Origin: Candidatus Opimibacter skivensis
GTDB taxonomy: Bacteria > Bacteroidota > Bacteroidia > Chitinophagales > Saprospiraceae
Assembly (NCBI GenBank): GCA_016722045.1
Contig: JADKGY010000005.1
Span: 1-26,694 of the forward strand
DNA: 26,694 nucleotides
Reading direction: 5' to 3'
The translations under genes and the position numbers were made by a program. The notes beneath the pieces were generated by a model. It was not told where the DNA came from, searched no databases, and worked only from the letters and a program-made list of their open reading frames with translations. Positions 9,578 to 19,480 of this stretch are shown here, one piece after another (within the stretch, counting starts at the first letter, position 1; the number at the start of each line of letters is the position of its first letter).

Positions 9578-10905
9578 GTCAGTTGAAAAGAGATACGCAA
9601 ATGACTTTACTGAGCCGTATCCCGGTCATGCTATTAAGTTTTTTATCCGTCGTATTACTAACGCGTTTGTTGGGCCCTGAAGGAAATGGCGTGTATACGT
9701 TTACATATGCAAGCCTTAATCTGCTGATTACGATTATTGGGTTTCAACTTGACGGCTCACTTACTTTTTTTCTTTCAAACAAGGGCTATGAAAACAATAA
9801 AGTGATCAGCACCATTGGTTTGCTCTTTCTTTTTACAATCCTTCTTTTAGTATTCACTTTATTTTCCATCATTTATCTTATCCCCGGAGGCCAACATCTT
9901 TTTATTCCTGACGGACAACCTGTACTATTTTTTTTCGTCTTCCTTGTCATTGCCTTTATACTAAGGTCAACATCAAATCTGATTCAGGCAGCATTAAGAG
10001 GATTGTTCAGATTTAAAGCTTTCAATTTTTATATTACGATCATTCAATTGTTACCGGTAATACTTTATAGCATAATGCTTTATTTAAGTCTAAACGGTCA
10101 CGTGAATTATCCAATGATCACTTACTTTAAAATAATACTTATCACCGAGTCCATTCTGCTCATGATTGGAATATTCGTTCTTTGGAAAACAAATGAAATC
10201 AAATTCTCTTCAGATTCTGTGCAGTACAGAAAGGCAATTATACAATACTCATCAAAAAATCTTTTAGGAACAGTTGGGCATTTCCTGAATAAAAGACTTG
10301 ATGTTTGGTTTGTTGAATTCTATAATGGAATGGCACTCCTCGGACAATATGGATTGGCCACACAGATTACAAATTTTATCAGTGATGCGTTGACTCCATT
10401 TAACCAGGTATTGCTACCCTATCTTTCAGGATCGCCGGGTGATCAGCATAAAATAATGGTAGGACGAATAGCCAGATTAAATTTTTTTATCGCGCTCATA
10501 GCATCATCATTGATCGCCTGTTTATCGTGGCTTTTTATTCCCCTTTTATTCGGTCACAAATTCGATCAGGCCATTCCTGCTTCCCAAATTCTGGCAATAG
10601 GGATCATATTTATTTCTCAGCGATTAGTGTTTACTAATTATTTCAAAGCTACTGATCAGATCGCGTACACGATAAAAGCGTCCTGGGGCGGAGTTATAAT
10701 TACAGTACTACTCGATCTTTTACTTATACCGCGTTATGGCATCATAGGTGCTTCCATTGCTTCAGTACTCGCGTATGCTACAACTGCCATATTCCTTATT
10801 TACCACGTCTCAAAAAAAATAGATCTCCGTCTGTACGATATTCTTTTTTTGAAAAAATCAGACATTACCTGGCTGACCTCCCGAAAATCAGAAATTGGTA
10901 ATTAG
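9574..10905 (+). CDS. Polysaccharide flippase (Wzx-like, MOP superfamily)
   Basis: A 443-residue polytopic membrane protein with about 12-14 hydrophobic helices, predicted to flip lipid-linked oligosaccharides across the inner membrane. The start MSQLKRDTQMTLLSRIPVML and the first-helix motif LLTRLLGPEGNGVYTF are typical of Polysacc_synt proteins. A later LGQYGLATQI and the GIIGASIASVLAY near the C-terminus also fit. It follows the GT4 gene with a 4-nt overlap and is intact. It ends 21 bases before the convergent YfhO gene. Substrate cannot be told from sequence; the neighbours point to an exported, possibly sulfated glycan. Confidence 0.88.
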   Translation: MSQLKRDTQMTLLSRIPVMLLSFLSVVLLTRLLGPEGNGVYTFTYASLNLLITIIGFQLDGSLTFFLSNKGYENNKVISTIGLLFLFTILLLVFTLFSIIYLIPGGQHLFIPDGQPVLFFFVFLVIAFILRSTSNLIQAALRGLFRFKAFNFYITIIQLLPVILYSIMLYLSLNGHVNYPMITYFKIILITESILLMIGIFVLWKTNEIKFSSDSVQYRKAIIQYSSKNLLGTVGHFLNKRLDVWFVEFYNGMALLGQYGLATQITNFISDALTPFNQVLLPYLSGSPGDQHKIMVGRIARLNFFIALIASSLIACLSWLFIPLLFGHKFDQAIPASQILAIGIIFISQRLVFTNYFKATDQIAYTIKASWGGVIITVLLDLLLIPRYGIIGASIASVLAYATTAIFLIYHVSKKIDLRLYDILFLKKSDITWLTSRKSEIGN

Positions 10906-10926
10906 TTGATGGAAAATAAAGAATAA

Positions 10927-13327
10927 TTACGCCCAGAACTTAGTCCTGAATCTGTAAATTCCAAACCCAATAGCGAATGCGCCCAGGTAACCTAACCATC
11001 CGATTTTTGATAATGGAGGTTCATAGTAAAGGTCAATGACATGTTTTCCGGGTTCGACATACAGCCCTGTAAATCCAATATCGGCCTGAACGAAATCCGA
11101 CCGGACATCATCTACTTTCACCTTCCACCCGATGTCATAAGGTATAGAGAAAAACACCACAGAGGGTTTCTCTACCTCTATGCTCCCAATAATCCTGTTT
11201 TGATTAAAATAAGTCATCTTCATGGCTTTATCCTGCATCATCCGCATATGATTCAGTGCATCATTAGTTGAGCCCTCGAGTGAAGAGAAAGGAATCTTAT
11301 TTAATTTAATATGCCCGTCCATTACCCTATCTTCCAATACCACACCCCGGTAAATGGCTCCCTGCTTTTCACCATTCGGCAAATTTTTGAAATCATCATA
11401 ATCAATGTATTGATCAAATGGAATTCCAAAAGGAAGAAAATATTTATTTTGATAAATATGTACATCCCCTGCTTTAGAGACTTCTGAATATATTGAAGGA
11501 TTGACACTTGACTGCGAATTATCTTTTGACAATAAATATTTTATTGAGAAAAGAGGATGCAGGTACGGATTATTTGACAAGCCCAGTAACCAACGTGTAT
11601 TTCTTTCCTGGCTCCCATCGATTATACCCATTTCATCCAGAAAATTGACATAATTTTTATGGTTATGCGACTGATACATTTTTGTTCCAAAAAAATCCTG
11701 AACCATACCGTCATTGTATCCTGATTTCACCGAGCCAAAAACTTTATCCACCCTGTAAAACAAACCTTGATCAATCTTCTTGATATAGTCCACCGCTTCC
11801 ATGGAATTATCAAATTGATATTTTTTATTTCGAATATCCGCTTTATGCAATGAGACTCTTTCATTAAATGCCGGCCACGAAAAAATCCCGGCTTCCAGGA
11901 TCACTGTTACCAAAAGTAATGGCAGAATAATCTTGGCGAATTTATCACTGGAGAGCATTGAGATAAAAATAGAATACAATACTAAAAATAAGGAAGCCCT
12001 TATTTGCACTGACTGAGAGATCGTTACTTTAGGTTCATGATAAGGATACCATATAAGGACCACCATCAGGAGTAATGAAATAAACAAAACAATGAGGTTT
12101 GGTTTTTGCCTTTCATGATTTCCTGAAAACCTAATAAGCCTACTAAAAGGAAACTAAAAGGAATGAAAAGAGACAACGCTCCTTTATAATAATCACCGGC
12201 AAATCCATAAAATGCAAATCTGAACCACGGAAATATGATGATGAATAACCAGAGTCCAAGAAAAGCACCATACAATAATTTTCGCTTTCGATCCGCTAGC
12301 GCAAAAATTGAAATACGAGGAGGATGGTAATCAGGCCAATATAAAATAATGGAGCTTCGAGATAATTCTTCCAGCCATTAAAAGTATTCGCTGTTCCTAA
12401 TGCATCATTCGAAATCAATCTGAAAAATGCCGTCAGATAATGTTCAGGTGATGCAATACGAAAAGGAAACACTGCAGATAAATTTTCGCTATACGAAACC
12501 TTACCTGACACCCTTGGGCTGTAGGCAAAACGATGCCAATTGCCTCCGATAAAAGGCAGCGCTACCAGGAATGCAAATATTCCACAAATGAATATTCGCT
12601 TATAATTCATCCACAATTCCTTCAATGAAAATTGATAAATATCCATGATACGGATGAAAGAATAAACCGCCATAAATAAAATAAGGAAGTATGCCCGCAC
12701 ATCAAGCATCATGACAAAAGGAACTATAAACAACCACCAATTCTTTTTTCGCAATAATAATTCAAGGCCCAAAAAAGAAAGTGTATACCAGAAAATGACA
12801 ATCGAATGACCATACCAGCTACTACCCACAACAAGGTATCCTCCAAAGGAATATAGCAATGCACCAACAATACAGACAGGTAATGAAAATGATGCTACGC
12901 GGAGAAATCTGTAAAACACAAGTCCGGTCAGAAATAAAACTGAAGCCTGAACCCATGCAATACTATAGGCTATCGTAGCCGCATCCATCGGAATAAATAC
13001 CCAATGAAATGGATTGAGCAAAACGCCGGGATAACAATTGTCTCCTACCCCGATATAAAAAGACCATCCGGGTATACCGGTCTCACGGCAATACCTTGCT
13101 GCCTGAACCAGGTTAGGAAAAAACATAGATAAGGTATCTGACCCTACGTCATCGAAAATAAAAAGCTCAGACCCAAATAAAAATCTTCCGAAAAGGATAA
13201 ATGTCAGCATTAAAGTGAGCCCACAAAAAAGCCAAAAAGTTTGCTTCTCTCCTATAGGCCACGATGGCATTAAAACCTGTGCACGAGGCTTACCTGTCTT
13301 CCGGATGTTTTTCTTTTCGATGGCCAA
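10927..13327 (-). CDS. YfhO-family large membrane protein, two frame breaks
   Basis: Polytopic membrane protein of the YfhO type, a GT-C-like family implicated in glycosylation of cell-envelope polymers in Firmicutes; its role in Bacteroidota is less clear. The N-terminal half has many helices and a loop with acidic residues (FIFDDVGSDTLSMFFPN) and NPFHWVF. The C-terminal part is a soluble beta-rich domain (about residues 540-780) ending with a helix and FRTKFWA. Breaks near 12303-12307 (T-run on the coding strand) and 12104-12108 (A-run) are each healed by one added base, giving FALADRKRKLLYGAF and GKKPNLIVLFISLLLM and a frame of 2,403 nt, 800 residues. The start appears to be TTG at 13327, three codons-worth after GAGGAA and two bases past the upstream gene's stop, so the two genes are translationally linked. 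Confidence 0.82.
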
Positions 13328-13329
13328 TT

Positions 13330-15297
13330 TTATTCCTCGGATTGTTTCTTATTAAGAATCTTTTCATCAAAATACCATAATTCAACACCCAGGTCATCTA
13401 TCGGACCACCATGATATGGTTTGAAATTTTGATAGATATAAGTGATCACATCTTCGCGCCAATGATATACTTTATGCTTGTCCCACATGACCCATCCCCG
13501 TTGTGCAAATGTGATATCCTGTTTGAATTGCTCCAGCGTATATTCCTTTCTACCAGGCACTTTGTGATAAAGATTGCCAGCGAGTTGGACAGGATCGAGG
13601 TAATATGTTTTTACATTTTGTGCAAACAATGCATCTCCGCGCCTGTACTTATCTTTCAACGTCTTATATACTATCGAATACGAAGGTGCCCATGGATGTT
13701 TTACATAAACCCGTTTATAATCTTCCTTGAAACTTAAGAAGGATACAATCAGGATAAAAAAGAGCCACAATGAAGCCGTCTTTGAAGATACAAGTCTGCC
13801 ACTTTGATACCATACGAATAACAATATCCCCACCACGAACGGCACAATATGCGCGATATACCTATAGTCCAGACCTTCACTCGCGATGAGATAAACCATA
13901 AAGAGCAATGAAATACCGATCAGTAGGTAACTAATGACCAAAATGGATTTTATTGACCTAGACACTCTCGCCCGCAATAGACCCATTCCTCCGATCATCG
14001 TCATCATCGTACTATTGACCGGCAATCCATTATCCAGGATATATCGATAATATTCTCCATAAATACTGTGCTTCGTCAACATCCTACCGGCGACTTGTCT
14101 GAACATCCGTAATGAATGCAACTCAAGGCCAAATGAAAGAAACGCCAGAATAATGCCTACGCCAATCGCCACGAATAAAAAATACTTCAACTCCTTCGTC
14201 TTCAGATACCAAACAAGTATTGCAATAAAAATGAAAAAGACCGGTAAAATGATCATCGACAATTTTTGCAAATGAGCTAAAAGCAGCAACATCACAACCG
14301 ACGCAGCGATATATAGAATTTTAGTGTTCAGAAATCTGATCTTATGACCCCGAAAAAAGACTTCTTTATTTTTTATAGTGATCGTCCGGTAAAGAATATA
14401 TACACCAAGTAAAAATATCGGGATCAGCAGAGCATACATCCGCATATATCTGAATAAGATCAGAAACCGGTCATTCATTAAACATACAATAGGGATCATG
14501 ACAGCGATAAGTCCTTTCCCGTACCACCTGCTATACACATAATAACAGATCAGGACAAAGATCAACCCGAAAAGAGCTGAAGGGAGCCTGCCTGTAAATT
14601 CCGAAACACCAAACAAATCAAATACCCATGAAATCAAGAGGGAATGGATCCACACCCTTTCATATCCATCCTGCAGATAAGCCATTCCATGTTGTTGTAT
14701 ACCGATGGCCGCATTGATGACAGAATTCTCATCTTCCCATATATCATAAAATCCAAGCCTATAAAAAATCAATACTCCACAAATCAAAAAAACAACAATG
14801 GATATGACCCGCAGATATTTATCCTGGAAAAGAGGTTTGATTGGAAATACAAAATCCGTATTGACGGGCTCTGATACAACTTTGTATTTGAGAATAAAAT
14901 ACCAGACGATGCCCAATGGAATAGCCATGGTGCCTGATAAAAAGAGCCAGAAACCGTTTGCAGATATCCAGCTATATGTCAAAGCAATTGTCACCATGAC
15001 CTGTACAAGGATTAATCCTAATCCGGCGTAGGTAATTTTATCTACATGTTGCTGAAATAGCTTTGTCGAACAAATAAAAGCAAGCGCACCACTGATAATG
15101 GAAAAGGTAATCACATATTCCTGGTCTGCAGGAGGGCTGAAAAGAAGTACATGATTGAATACATAAAACAATGCTGCTCCTAGGAAACCGTATAAAATTG
15201 ATTTACTCCATTGTATTAGCGATTTGTAACCTGCACCGGTGACCGGATTTCGTCGGTTTGTGGGAGATTTAATTTTATCCTTGCTATGTTTAGCCAC
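13330..15297 (-). CDS. GT39/ArnT-like glycosyltransferase, polytopic (GT-C fold)
   Basis: A 655-residue membrane glycosyltransferase of the dolichyl/undecaprenyl-phosphate-sugar using type. After a basic N-terminus and several predicted helices (about 35-150), a second block starts near residue 160 with LGFYDIWEDENSVINAA. The acidic pair DEN in this first periplasmic loop is the expected catalytic motif of GT39/PMT-like enzymes. GRLPSALFGLIFV follows, as in this superfamily, and a C-terminal soluble part contains WAPSYSIVYKTLKDKYRRGD. The start codon is GTG. It is intact and sits 2 bases upstream of the YfhO-family gene, so both probably act on the same lipid-linked pathway in the inner membrane. 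The acceptor is unknown. Confidence 0.82.
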   Translation of the reverse strand: MAKHSKDKIKSPTNRRNPVTGAGYKSLIQWSKSILYGFLGAALFYVFNHVLLFSPPADQEYVITFSIISGALAFICSTKLFQQHVDKITYAGLGLILVQVMVTIALTYSWISANGFWLFLSGTMAIPLGIVWYFILKYKVVSEPVNTDFVFPIKPLFQDKYLRVISIVVFLICGVLIFYRLGFYDIWEDENSVINAAIGIQQHGMAYLQDGYERVWIHSLLISWVFDLFGVSEFTGRLPSALFGLIFVLICYYVYSRWYGKGLIAVMIPIVCLMNDRFLILFRYMRMYALLIPIFLLGVYILYRTITIKNKEVFFRGHKIRFLNTKILYIAASVVMLLLLAHLQKLSMIILPVFFIFIAILVWYLKTKELKYFLFVAIGVGIILAFLSFGLELHSLRMFRQVAGRMLTKHSIYGEYYRYILDNGLPVNSTMMTMIGGMGLLRARVSRSIKSILVISYLLIGISLLFMVYLIASEGLDYRYIAHIVPFVVGILLFVWYQSGRLVSSKTASLWLFFILIVSFLSFKEDYKRVYVKHPWAPSYSIVYKTLKDKYRRGDALFAQNVKTYYLDPVQLAGNLYHKVPGRKEYTLEQFKQDITFAQRGWVMWDKHKVYHWREDVITYIYQNFKPYHGGPIDDLGVELWYFDEKILNKKQSEE

Positions 15298-15414
15298 GAG
15301 GGATGAATGATTAGGTACTAAAAGTGCGGCAAGTTATTTTTTTTTCACTCCCTGACCAAACACTGGATAGACAAGCTTTAATCATTAACAGATCAGGTTT
15401 ATTTGTCTCATCAA

Positions 15415-16515
15415 TTACTTTTTCTTTTCCATAGCTCTTCTATACATTTCTTCATGGGCATCCATAGCTACTGTCACCTCATACGTAGAGTTGACATATT
15501 CATAGCCCTTGTCACCCATTTCTTTCCATAGATCATCTTTCAGCAGTATTTGCAGGCTTTGATGAAAATCTTCGTTCTTCACATGAATTCCAAATTTTGA
15601 AGCAAAATCATCCGGATTGACATGACTCAGAATGGCACATCGATGGCCAGCCGCTTCAACAAAACTATTAGGTAATCCTTCACGCACAGCTGTATTCATC
15701 AGAATCCAAGCCTCCGATAATAAATTTCGATGCGTATCTCCCTTGAATTGATCTACAAAACCGACAAATTGAATATTCGGATATTGGCTGTAAGTTTTTT
15801 TCAATTGCGTTTCATACTCCGGGACCCTTGCCTTTCCGGCTATTTTGAAAGTAACCTCCGGAAAATCCTTTGCTAGCTCAAGCATTAATTCCAATCGCTT
15901 TCGTGGGTCAATTCTGCCCATGTACAAAACACTTGGCTTATCTGATTTAGTGACATGTGCAGGCACTTCAGTGGGTGTCGCCAGAAATTCAATATCTGAA
16001 CTGTAGTGATATATTCGCTTCGCTTTCTCTTTCAAAAAATGAGCAGGAACGTACAGTGCATCAGCTTTTCTCACAGACCGACGAACGAGAAAACTATATT
16101 CGTAAAAATAATTTTGGATCACCTGGATCCTGCTTTTGCTCGGATAAGAAAATTCCATGAGCCAATCTTTCCATTCACGAGGATCGCGCGCGGTTACAAC
16201 ATGTGTCGCATTTGGAACATGTTTCATAGCGAGCCACGTACCAAGCGAAGGTTCGCACGAGTGATAAATATCTGCCTGAATCTTCTCATAAATTTTGCCG
16301 GAAGAAAATAATTCGGCAGGTTTAAAACTGAGCACTTTTATTCCGTCAAGAATTTCCTCTTCCTTCTGATCTTCTCTGCGCGGCACTACTGCAAATACAT
16401 CATAGCCTCTCTTCACCAATTCACGTCCAATGATTCTGGTGGCTTTCCCAAATCCACCATATTTGCCCCAGGCGAATATTTCGACACAGATGAGACAGAT
16501 GCGTTTGGGTTCCAT
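15415..16515 (-). CDS. Family 4 glycosyltransferase (GT-B fold)
   Basis: A 366-residue cytoplasmic GT4 enzyme, intact. The N-terminal donor/acceptor half opens CVEIFAWGKYGGFGKATRII, with the glycine-rich acceptor loop typical of the family. The C-terminal half has VLYMGRIDPRKRLELMLEL, FKIAGKARVPEYE, and the E-x7-E type motif around REGLPNSFVEAAGHRC. It is the first gene of the minus-strand run, with GT39 and YfhO downstream after a 117-base gap. That gap (15298-15414) shows no clear terminator or promoter on either strand. A lone ATG start at 16515 is preceded by no obvious Shine-Dalgarno sequence. Sugar specificity cannot be read from the sequence. Confidence 0.87.
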   Translation of the reverse strand: MEPKRICLICVEIFAWGKYGGFGKATRIIGRELVKRGYDVFAVVPRREDQKEEEILDGIKVLSFKPAELFSSGKIYEKIQADIYHSCEPSLGTWLAMKHVPNATHVVTARDPREWKDWLMEFSYPSKSRIQVIQNYFYEYSFLVRRSVRKADALYVPAHFLKEKAKRIYHYSSDIEFLATPTEVPAHVTKSDKPSVLYMGRIDPRKRLELMLELAKDFPEVTFKIAGKARVPEYETQLKKTYSQYPNIQFVGFVDQFKGDTHRNLLSEAWILMNTAVREGLPNSFVEAAGHRCAILSHVNPDDFASKFGIHVKNEDFHQSLQILLKDDLWKEMGDKGYEYVNSTYEVTVAMDAHEEMYRRAMEKKK

Positions 16516-16643
16516 ACGGAGAGATTATATATTGAATTGGGGGTGAAGATGGGGAATGATTGGTAAATGGTGCATGGGTCAGGTAATAATTACTCTGGTC
16601 TTTGGACTATGGTCTTTTGAAAGAGATTTTGTATTTTCAAAGA

Positions 16644-17453
16644 ATGAAACGTTTCCTGCCACTAGTATTCATTTCCTGCTCTTTTATCTTGTCTTCCCAG
16701 AACCTGATTCTCAATCCCAGCTTCGAACAAAATGGCGAGCGTTACTGCGAGGACTGGTATGCAGGTTGGCTTCCTATGGAAAATTACTGTGATACATTTC
16801 AAAATTTTGGTGTCAGGATGATTCATTCTGACCCACCCGATTCAATAAGAGGAAGCTGGAGCGTAGAATTATATGGAAACTGGCCGTCTGGAAGTTATAT
16901 AGGTACTTACATACCGGCAAAAGCTGGAACGAATGTGTACGAACTGAAATTCTGGATGAATTCATCGCATTTCGGCGGAGGTGGGGGCATCAACCTGAAG
17001 GGTAATCAAAGTGCCGAAACCAAATGGATAGAAGATTGGGGACAACCATGGACACAGTATACATTACTGGATACGATCACGGCAGTTCCGGGTGACTCTA
17101 TTTATGTTATACTTAGTGCTGGCGTTGGAGATTTTTGCATTTGTGATGTACAATTTGACCAGGTCGAATTTGCTGTGGTAGATTCCATTACTACAGCCAC
17201 AAATGATCCTTCCGTTGAATATTCTTTTACTATATCACCTAATCCTGTGATCAATGATCTTCATGTAAACACCTCAGATGTGAATCACTTCGAATTCACT
17301 TTGTATGATATGGCAGGTAAAATAATTTTCCATCAAACCTCTAATATTGAAAAGCTTGTTATTGACTGCTCAGGGCTTGCGTCTGGAATATATTTTTATG
17401 AAATAAGTGTTGACGGGAGAAAAGAAAGAGTTGGGAAGATCATGAAAATCTAA
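16644..17453 (+). CDS. Secreted protein with T9SS type A C-terminal sorting domain
   Basis: A 269-residue exported protein of unknown activity. The N-terminus (MKRFLPLVFISCSFILSSQN) is a signal peptide. I choose ATG 16644 over the upstream in-frame TTG because only this start gives a proper signal sequence. The central part (NLILNPSFEQNGERYCEDWY ... WSVELYGNW) resembles carbohydrate-binding or jelly-roll modules that begin with NLIxNPSFE; the resemblance is by eye. The last 80 residues start FTISPNPVINDLHV and contain FTLYDMAGKIIF and SGIYFYEISVDG, the hallmark of the type IX secretion sorting domain. The protein should cross the outer membrane and be released or anchored. It stands alone between the glycan genes and ssrA. 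Confidence 0.87.
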   Translation: MKRFLPLVFISCSFILSSQNLILNPSFEQNGERYCEDWYAGWLPMENYCDTFQNFGVRMIHSDPPDSIRGSWSVELYGNWPSGSYIGTYIPAKAGTNVYELKFWMNSSHFGGGGGINLKGNQSAETKWIEDWGQPWTQYTLLDTITAVPGDSIYVILSAGVGDFCICDVQFDQVEFAVVDSITTATNDPSVEYSFTISPNPVINDLHVNTSDVNHFEFTLYDMAGKIIFHQTSNIEKLVIDCSGLASGIYFYEISVDGRKERVGKIMKI

Positions 17454-17470
17454 AGTCGCGGAGATTCTAG

Positions 17471-17540
17471 AAATTGTAAATCCAAAATTTAAAATCAAAT
17501 TCCCCTTCAGGGGAACAGAATGCACAGCATTCAAGGGGTC
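17471..17540. repeat. Degenerate heptamers plus G/C-tract palindrome, copy 2
   Basis: Four imperfect 7-mers related to AAATCTA (AAATTGT, AAATCCA, AAATTTA, AAATCAA; about 17471-17498) are followed by the palindrome TTCCCCTTCAGGGGAA (about 17499-17514) and another GGGG run. The same two-part association recurs at 22699-22750. It lies between the T9SS gene end and the 3' end of ssrA. Confidence 0.5.
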
Positions 17541-17544
17541 AAAG

Positions 17545-17911
17545 TGGAGCTGGGGGGAATTGAACCCCCGTCCAGATAAAGCTCACCTCAGCCTTCTACA
17601 TGCTTAGTTACAGATCGGATTTAAAACAACACCAGGTACTGTAACGACGCGGTGTCATTCGATTCCTTTTGATTGTCGGCCTCAGGTCAGGACATCCCCT
17701 CAGCTTACCCTGCATTGGATTATACGCGGCCGGTTTATAGCAGGTTTCAAACCAGCGGCATAAAGGCTAACTAATTACCTAGAACTAGGCAGCCAAAGCG
17801 AAAGAATTCTCGCCAATTATTGGTTGATGACCATTTGTTAACGGGGTGAATCACCATTCCCCGGCATGCTTACTGACATGATACACTCTACTGTCGATTC
17901 CTGTCAGCCCC
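17545..17911 (-). ncRNA. ssrA: tmRNA (ssrA), tag GENSFALAA
   Basis: Transfer-messenger RNA that frees stalled ribosomes and tags the nascent chain for proteolysis. On the minus strand the RNA starts GGGGCTGACAGGAATCGACA (from 17911) and ends with a tRNA-like T-arm and acceptor, GGGTTCAATTCCCCCCAGC then TCCA at 17545. The 5' GGGGCTG pairs with 3' CAGCTCC over seven positions, one of them G-U, with A as discriminator. CCA is not encoded. The mRNA-like part reads GGC GAG AAT TCT TTC GCT TTG GCT GCC TAG (17785-17814), giving GENSFALAA, close to the GENNYALAA-type tags of Bacteroidota. Pseudoknots were not folded. Length is about 367 nt. Confidence 0.96.
17785..17814 (-). other. tmRNA proteolysis-tag reading frame
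   Basis: Nine codons plus TAG inside ssrA. They encode GENSFALAA; the resume codon is taken as GGC, as in other Bacteroidota tmRNAs. Confidence 0.9.
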
Positions 17912-17949
17912 CGATTTCAAAGATCTTTCGCGCTTCTAAACGAAGTTGG

Positions 17950-17957
17950 CAAAGGTA
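17950..17957 (-). promoter_or_regulatory. Candidate -7 element for ssrA
   Basis: TACCTTTG on the minus strand matches TAnnTTTG exactly and lies 38 bases upstream of the mature 5' end of tmRNA. That would leave a leader of about 30 nt to be removed by RNase P, as expected for a precursor. The -33 region is poor (CTG rather than TTG at a 20-base spacing). Confidence 0.45.
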
Positions 17958-18125
17958 AAGTTTCAAGCCCTATTCGACAGAAAACCTTTTGCAACTGATT
18001 TCGAAACCTCAAAGTTTCAAGCAATGAGAATAAGTTTATAAAGGTTTATAGGCTTATAAGCTTATTTACATATCTATTTGATCCTTTTATCCCAATTTTC
18101 ACTGATAAATGAATTGGCATCAGGA

Positions 18126-18225
18126 GTTAAGCCTTTCTTTCTTTTCTACCTTTTTCTGCCTTTTCCGCCCTTTCTGCCTTCCCCTCCGCCTTAGCCTCAG
18201 CCTCAGCCTTAGCCTTTTTCTTACC
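18126..18225. repeat. Pyrimidine-rich low-complexity tract
   Basis: About 100 bases built from related 6-mers (GCCTTA, GCCTCA, GCCTTT, and CTTTCTGCC-like units), all pyrimidine-biased on the + strand. On the minus strand they could be read as a Lys/Ala/Glu-rich chain. That frame runs into the start of the next gene and has no family signal, so I treat it as simple repeat. The rest of 17958-18252 has no gene; it fills the space between ssrA and the aminotransferase. Confidence 0.7.
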
Positions 18226-18252
18226 TTGCAGAACTAACCAACCTGATCCACA

Positions 18253-19467
18253 ATGAATGACTCCATTCGCAGTCAGTTTCCTTCCCTGAAACGAATTATA
18301 AATGGTCGTGCAATCGTTCATCTAGACGGCCCCGCAGGCACTCAGGTGCCACAATCTGTCATAGATGCTATCTCCTCAGTCTACAGCAACAGCAATGCTA
18401 ATACGCATGGCCAGTTTACAACTTCGATGGAAACAGATTCTCTGATCGATCACACGCGGAATCAGATGGCAGCATTCCTGGGTGCAGAAAGCGGTAACAA
18501 TATTTCTTTTGGAGCTAATATGACCAGCCTGAACTTTGTACTCGCCAATGCCATCGCAAGATCATTACAACCCGGAGATGAAATTCTGATCACTCAACTC
18601 GACCATGAAGCCAACCGCGGTCCATGGCTTCAGCAACGCAAACATGGCATTGTGGTTCGTGAAGTTTTACTTGATGAAGATGGAAGCTTAGACTATGCGG
18701 ATTTTGAGAAAAAGATAAACGAGAAAACCCGGGTCATCGCGATGGGCATGGCTTCAAATATTCTTGGGACAGTAAATGAATTTGATCGCGTTCGGCAGAT
18801 GGCGTATGAAGCAGGAGCACTTCTTATCGTGGATGCAGTTCATTTCGCTCCACATCTTTTGACAGATGTTAAAATGATTGATTGCGATTTTCTTCTATGC
18901 TCAGCGTATAAGTTCTATGGACCACATGTGGGCATTCTGTATTCACGTCATGGTGCACTGGATAGACTCGATACTGATCGTCTCCGCACCCAAGAACAAC
19001 ATGCACCTTATCGTATAGAGAGAGGTACACTCAATCACGCTGCACTGGCAGGTGTATCAGCTGCAGTTTCCTTCATTGAATCATTCGGTGAAGGAAGCAC
19101 ACAGCGTGATCGTATCATCAATGCAATGGGCGTCATTCAAACACATGAACGCGGTCTTGCCCAACAACTTTATCTCGGACTACGCGATATCGATGGCATC
19201 GATATTTATGGCCCTCCGATCAAAGAGACGCAACGCGCACCAACACTTGCATTCACAGTTGAAAATTATACACCTGAACAAATCTGCAGACAATTAGCTG
19301 AAAAAAGCATCTGTGCATGGGATGGACATTTCTACGCATTGCGGGCAGTCGAAGTGATGGGCCTTCTCAATCAAGGTGGGGTGACGCGGATGGGTATCAG
19401 CCTTTATAATACAGCGGATGAAATAGAGTATGTGATTGCAACTCTAAAAGAAATGCTGAATAATTAA
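18253..19467 (+). CDS. Class V aminotransferase, cysteine-desulfurase-like (VC1184-type), lacking the usual catalytic Cys
   Basis: A 404-residue PLP enzyme of fold type I. The PLP lysine is K220 in SAYKFYGPHVG, the cofactor-pairing aspartate is D194 in VDAVHFAPH, and H118 (LDHEAN) stacks on the ring. The N-terminus (FPSLKRIINGRAIVHLDGPA) and THGQFTTS match the cysteine desulfurase-like VC1184 subgroup as I remember it. Where SufS/CsdA enzymes carry the catalytic cysteine (GHHCAQ) this protein has DGHFYALR, so a classical persulfide mechanism is unlikely here. It may act as a lyase, epimerase or aminotransferase on an unknown amino acid. It is 1.6 kb from the cysteine operon but on the far side of purC, so I see no operon link. 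No promoter was clear upstream. Confidence 0.85.
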   Translation: MNDSIRSQFPSLKRIINGRAIVHLDGPAGTQVPQSVIDAISSVYSNSNANTHGQFTTSMETDSLIDHTRNQMAAFLGAESGNNISFGANMTSLNFVLANAIARSLQPGDEILITQLDHEANRGPWLQQRKHGIVVREVLLDEDGSLDYADFEKKINEKTRVIAMGMASNILGTVNEFDRVRQMAYEAGALLIVDAVHFAPHLLTDVKMIDCDFLLCSAYKFYGPHVGILYSRHGALDRLDTDRLRTQEQHAPYRIERGTLNHAALAGVSAAVSFIESFGEGSTQRDRIINAMGVIQTHERGLAQQLYLGLRDIDGIDIYGPPIKETQRAPTLAFTVENYTPEQICRQLAEKSICAWDGHFYALRAVEVMGLLNQGGVTRMGISLYNTADEIEYVIATLKEMLNN

Positions 19468-19480
19468 TCCTGATTTTTAG

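Noticed and set aside
17545..17580. A separate tRNA gene
   Set aside because: The T-arm and acceptor belong to the tRNA-like domain of ssrA; there is no D- or anticodon arm.
18127..18321. Minus-strand Lys/Ala/Glu-rich 64-residue protein
   Set aside because: It is a translation of a simple repeat and overlaps the 5' end of the aminotransferase gene.
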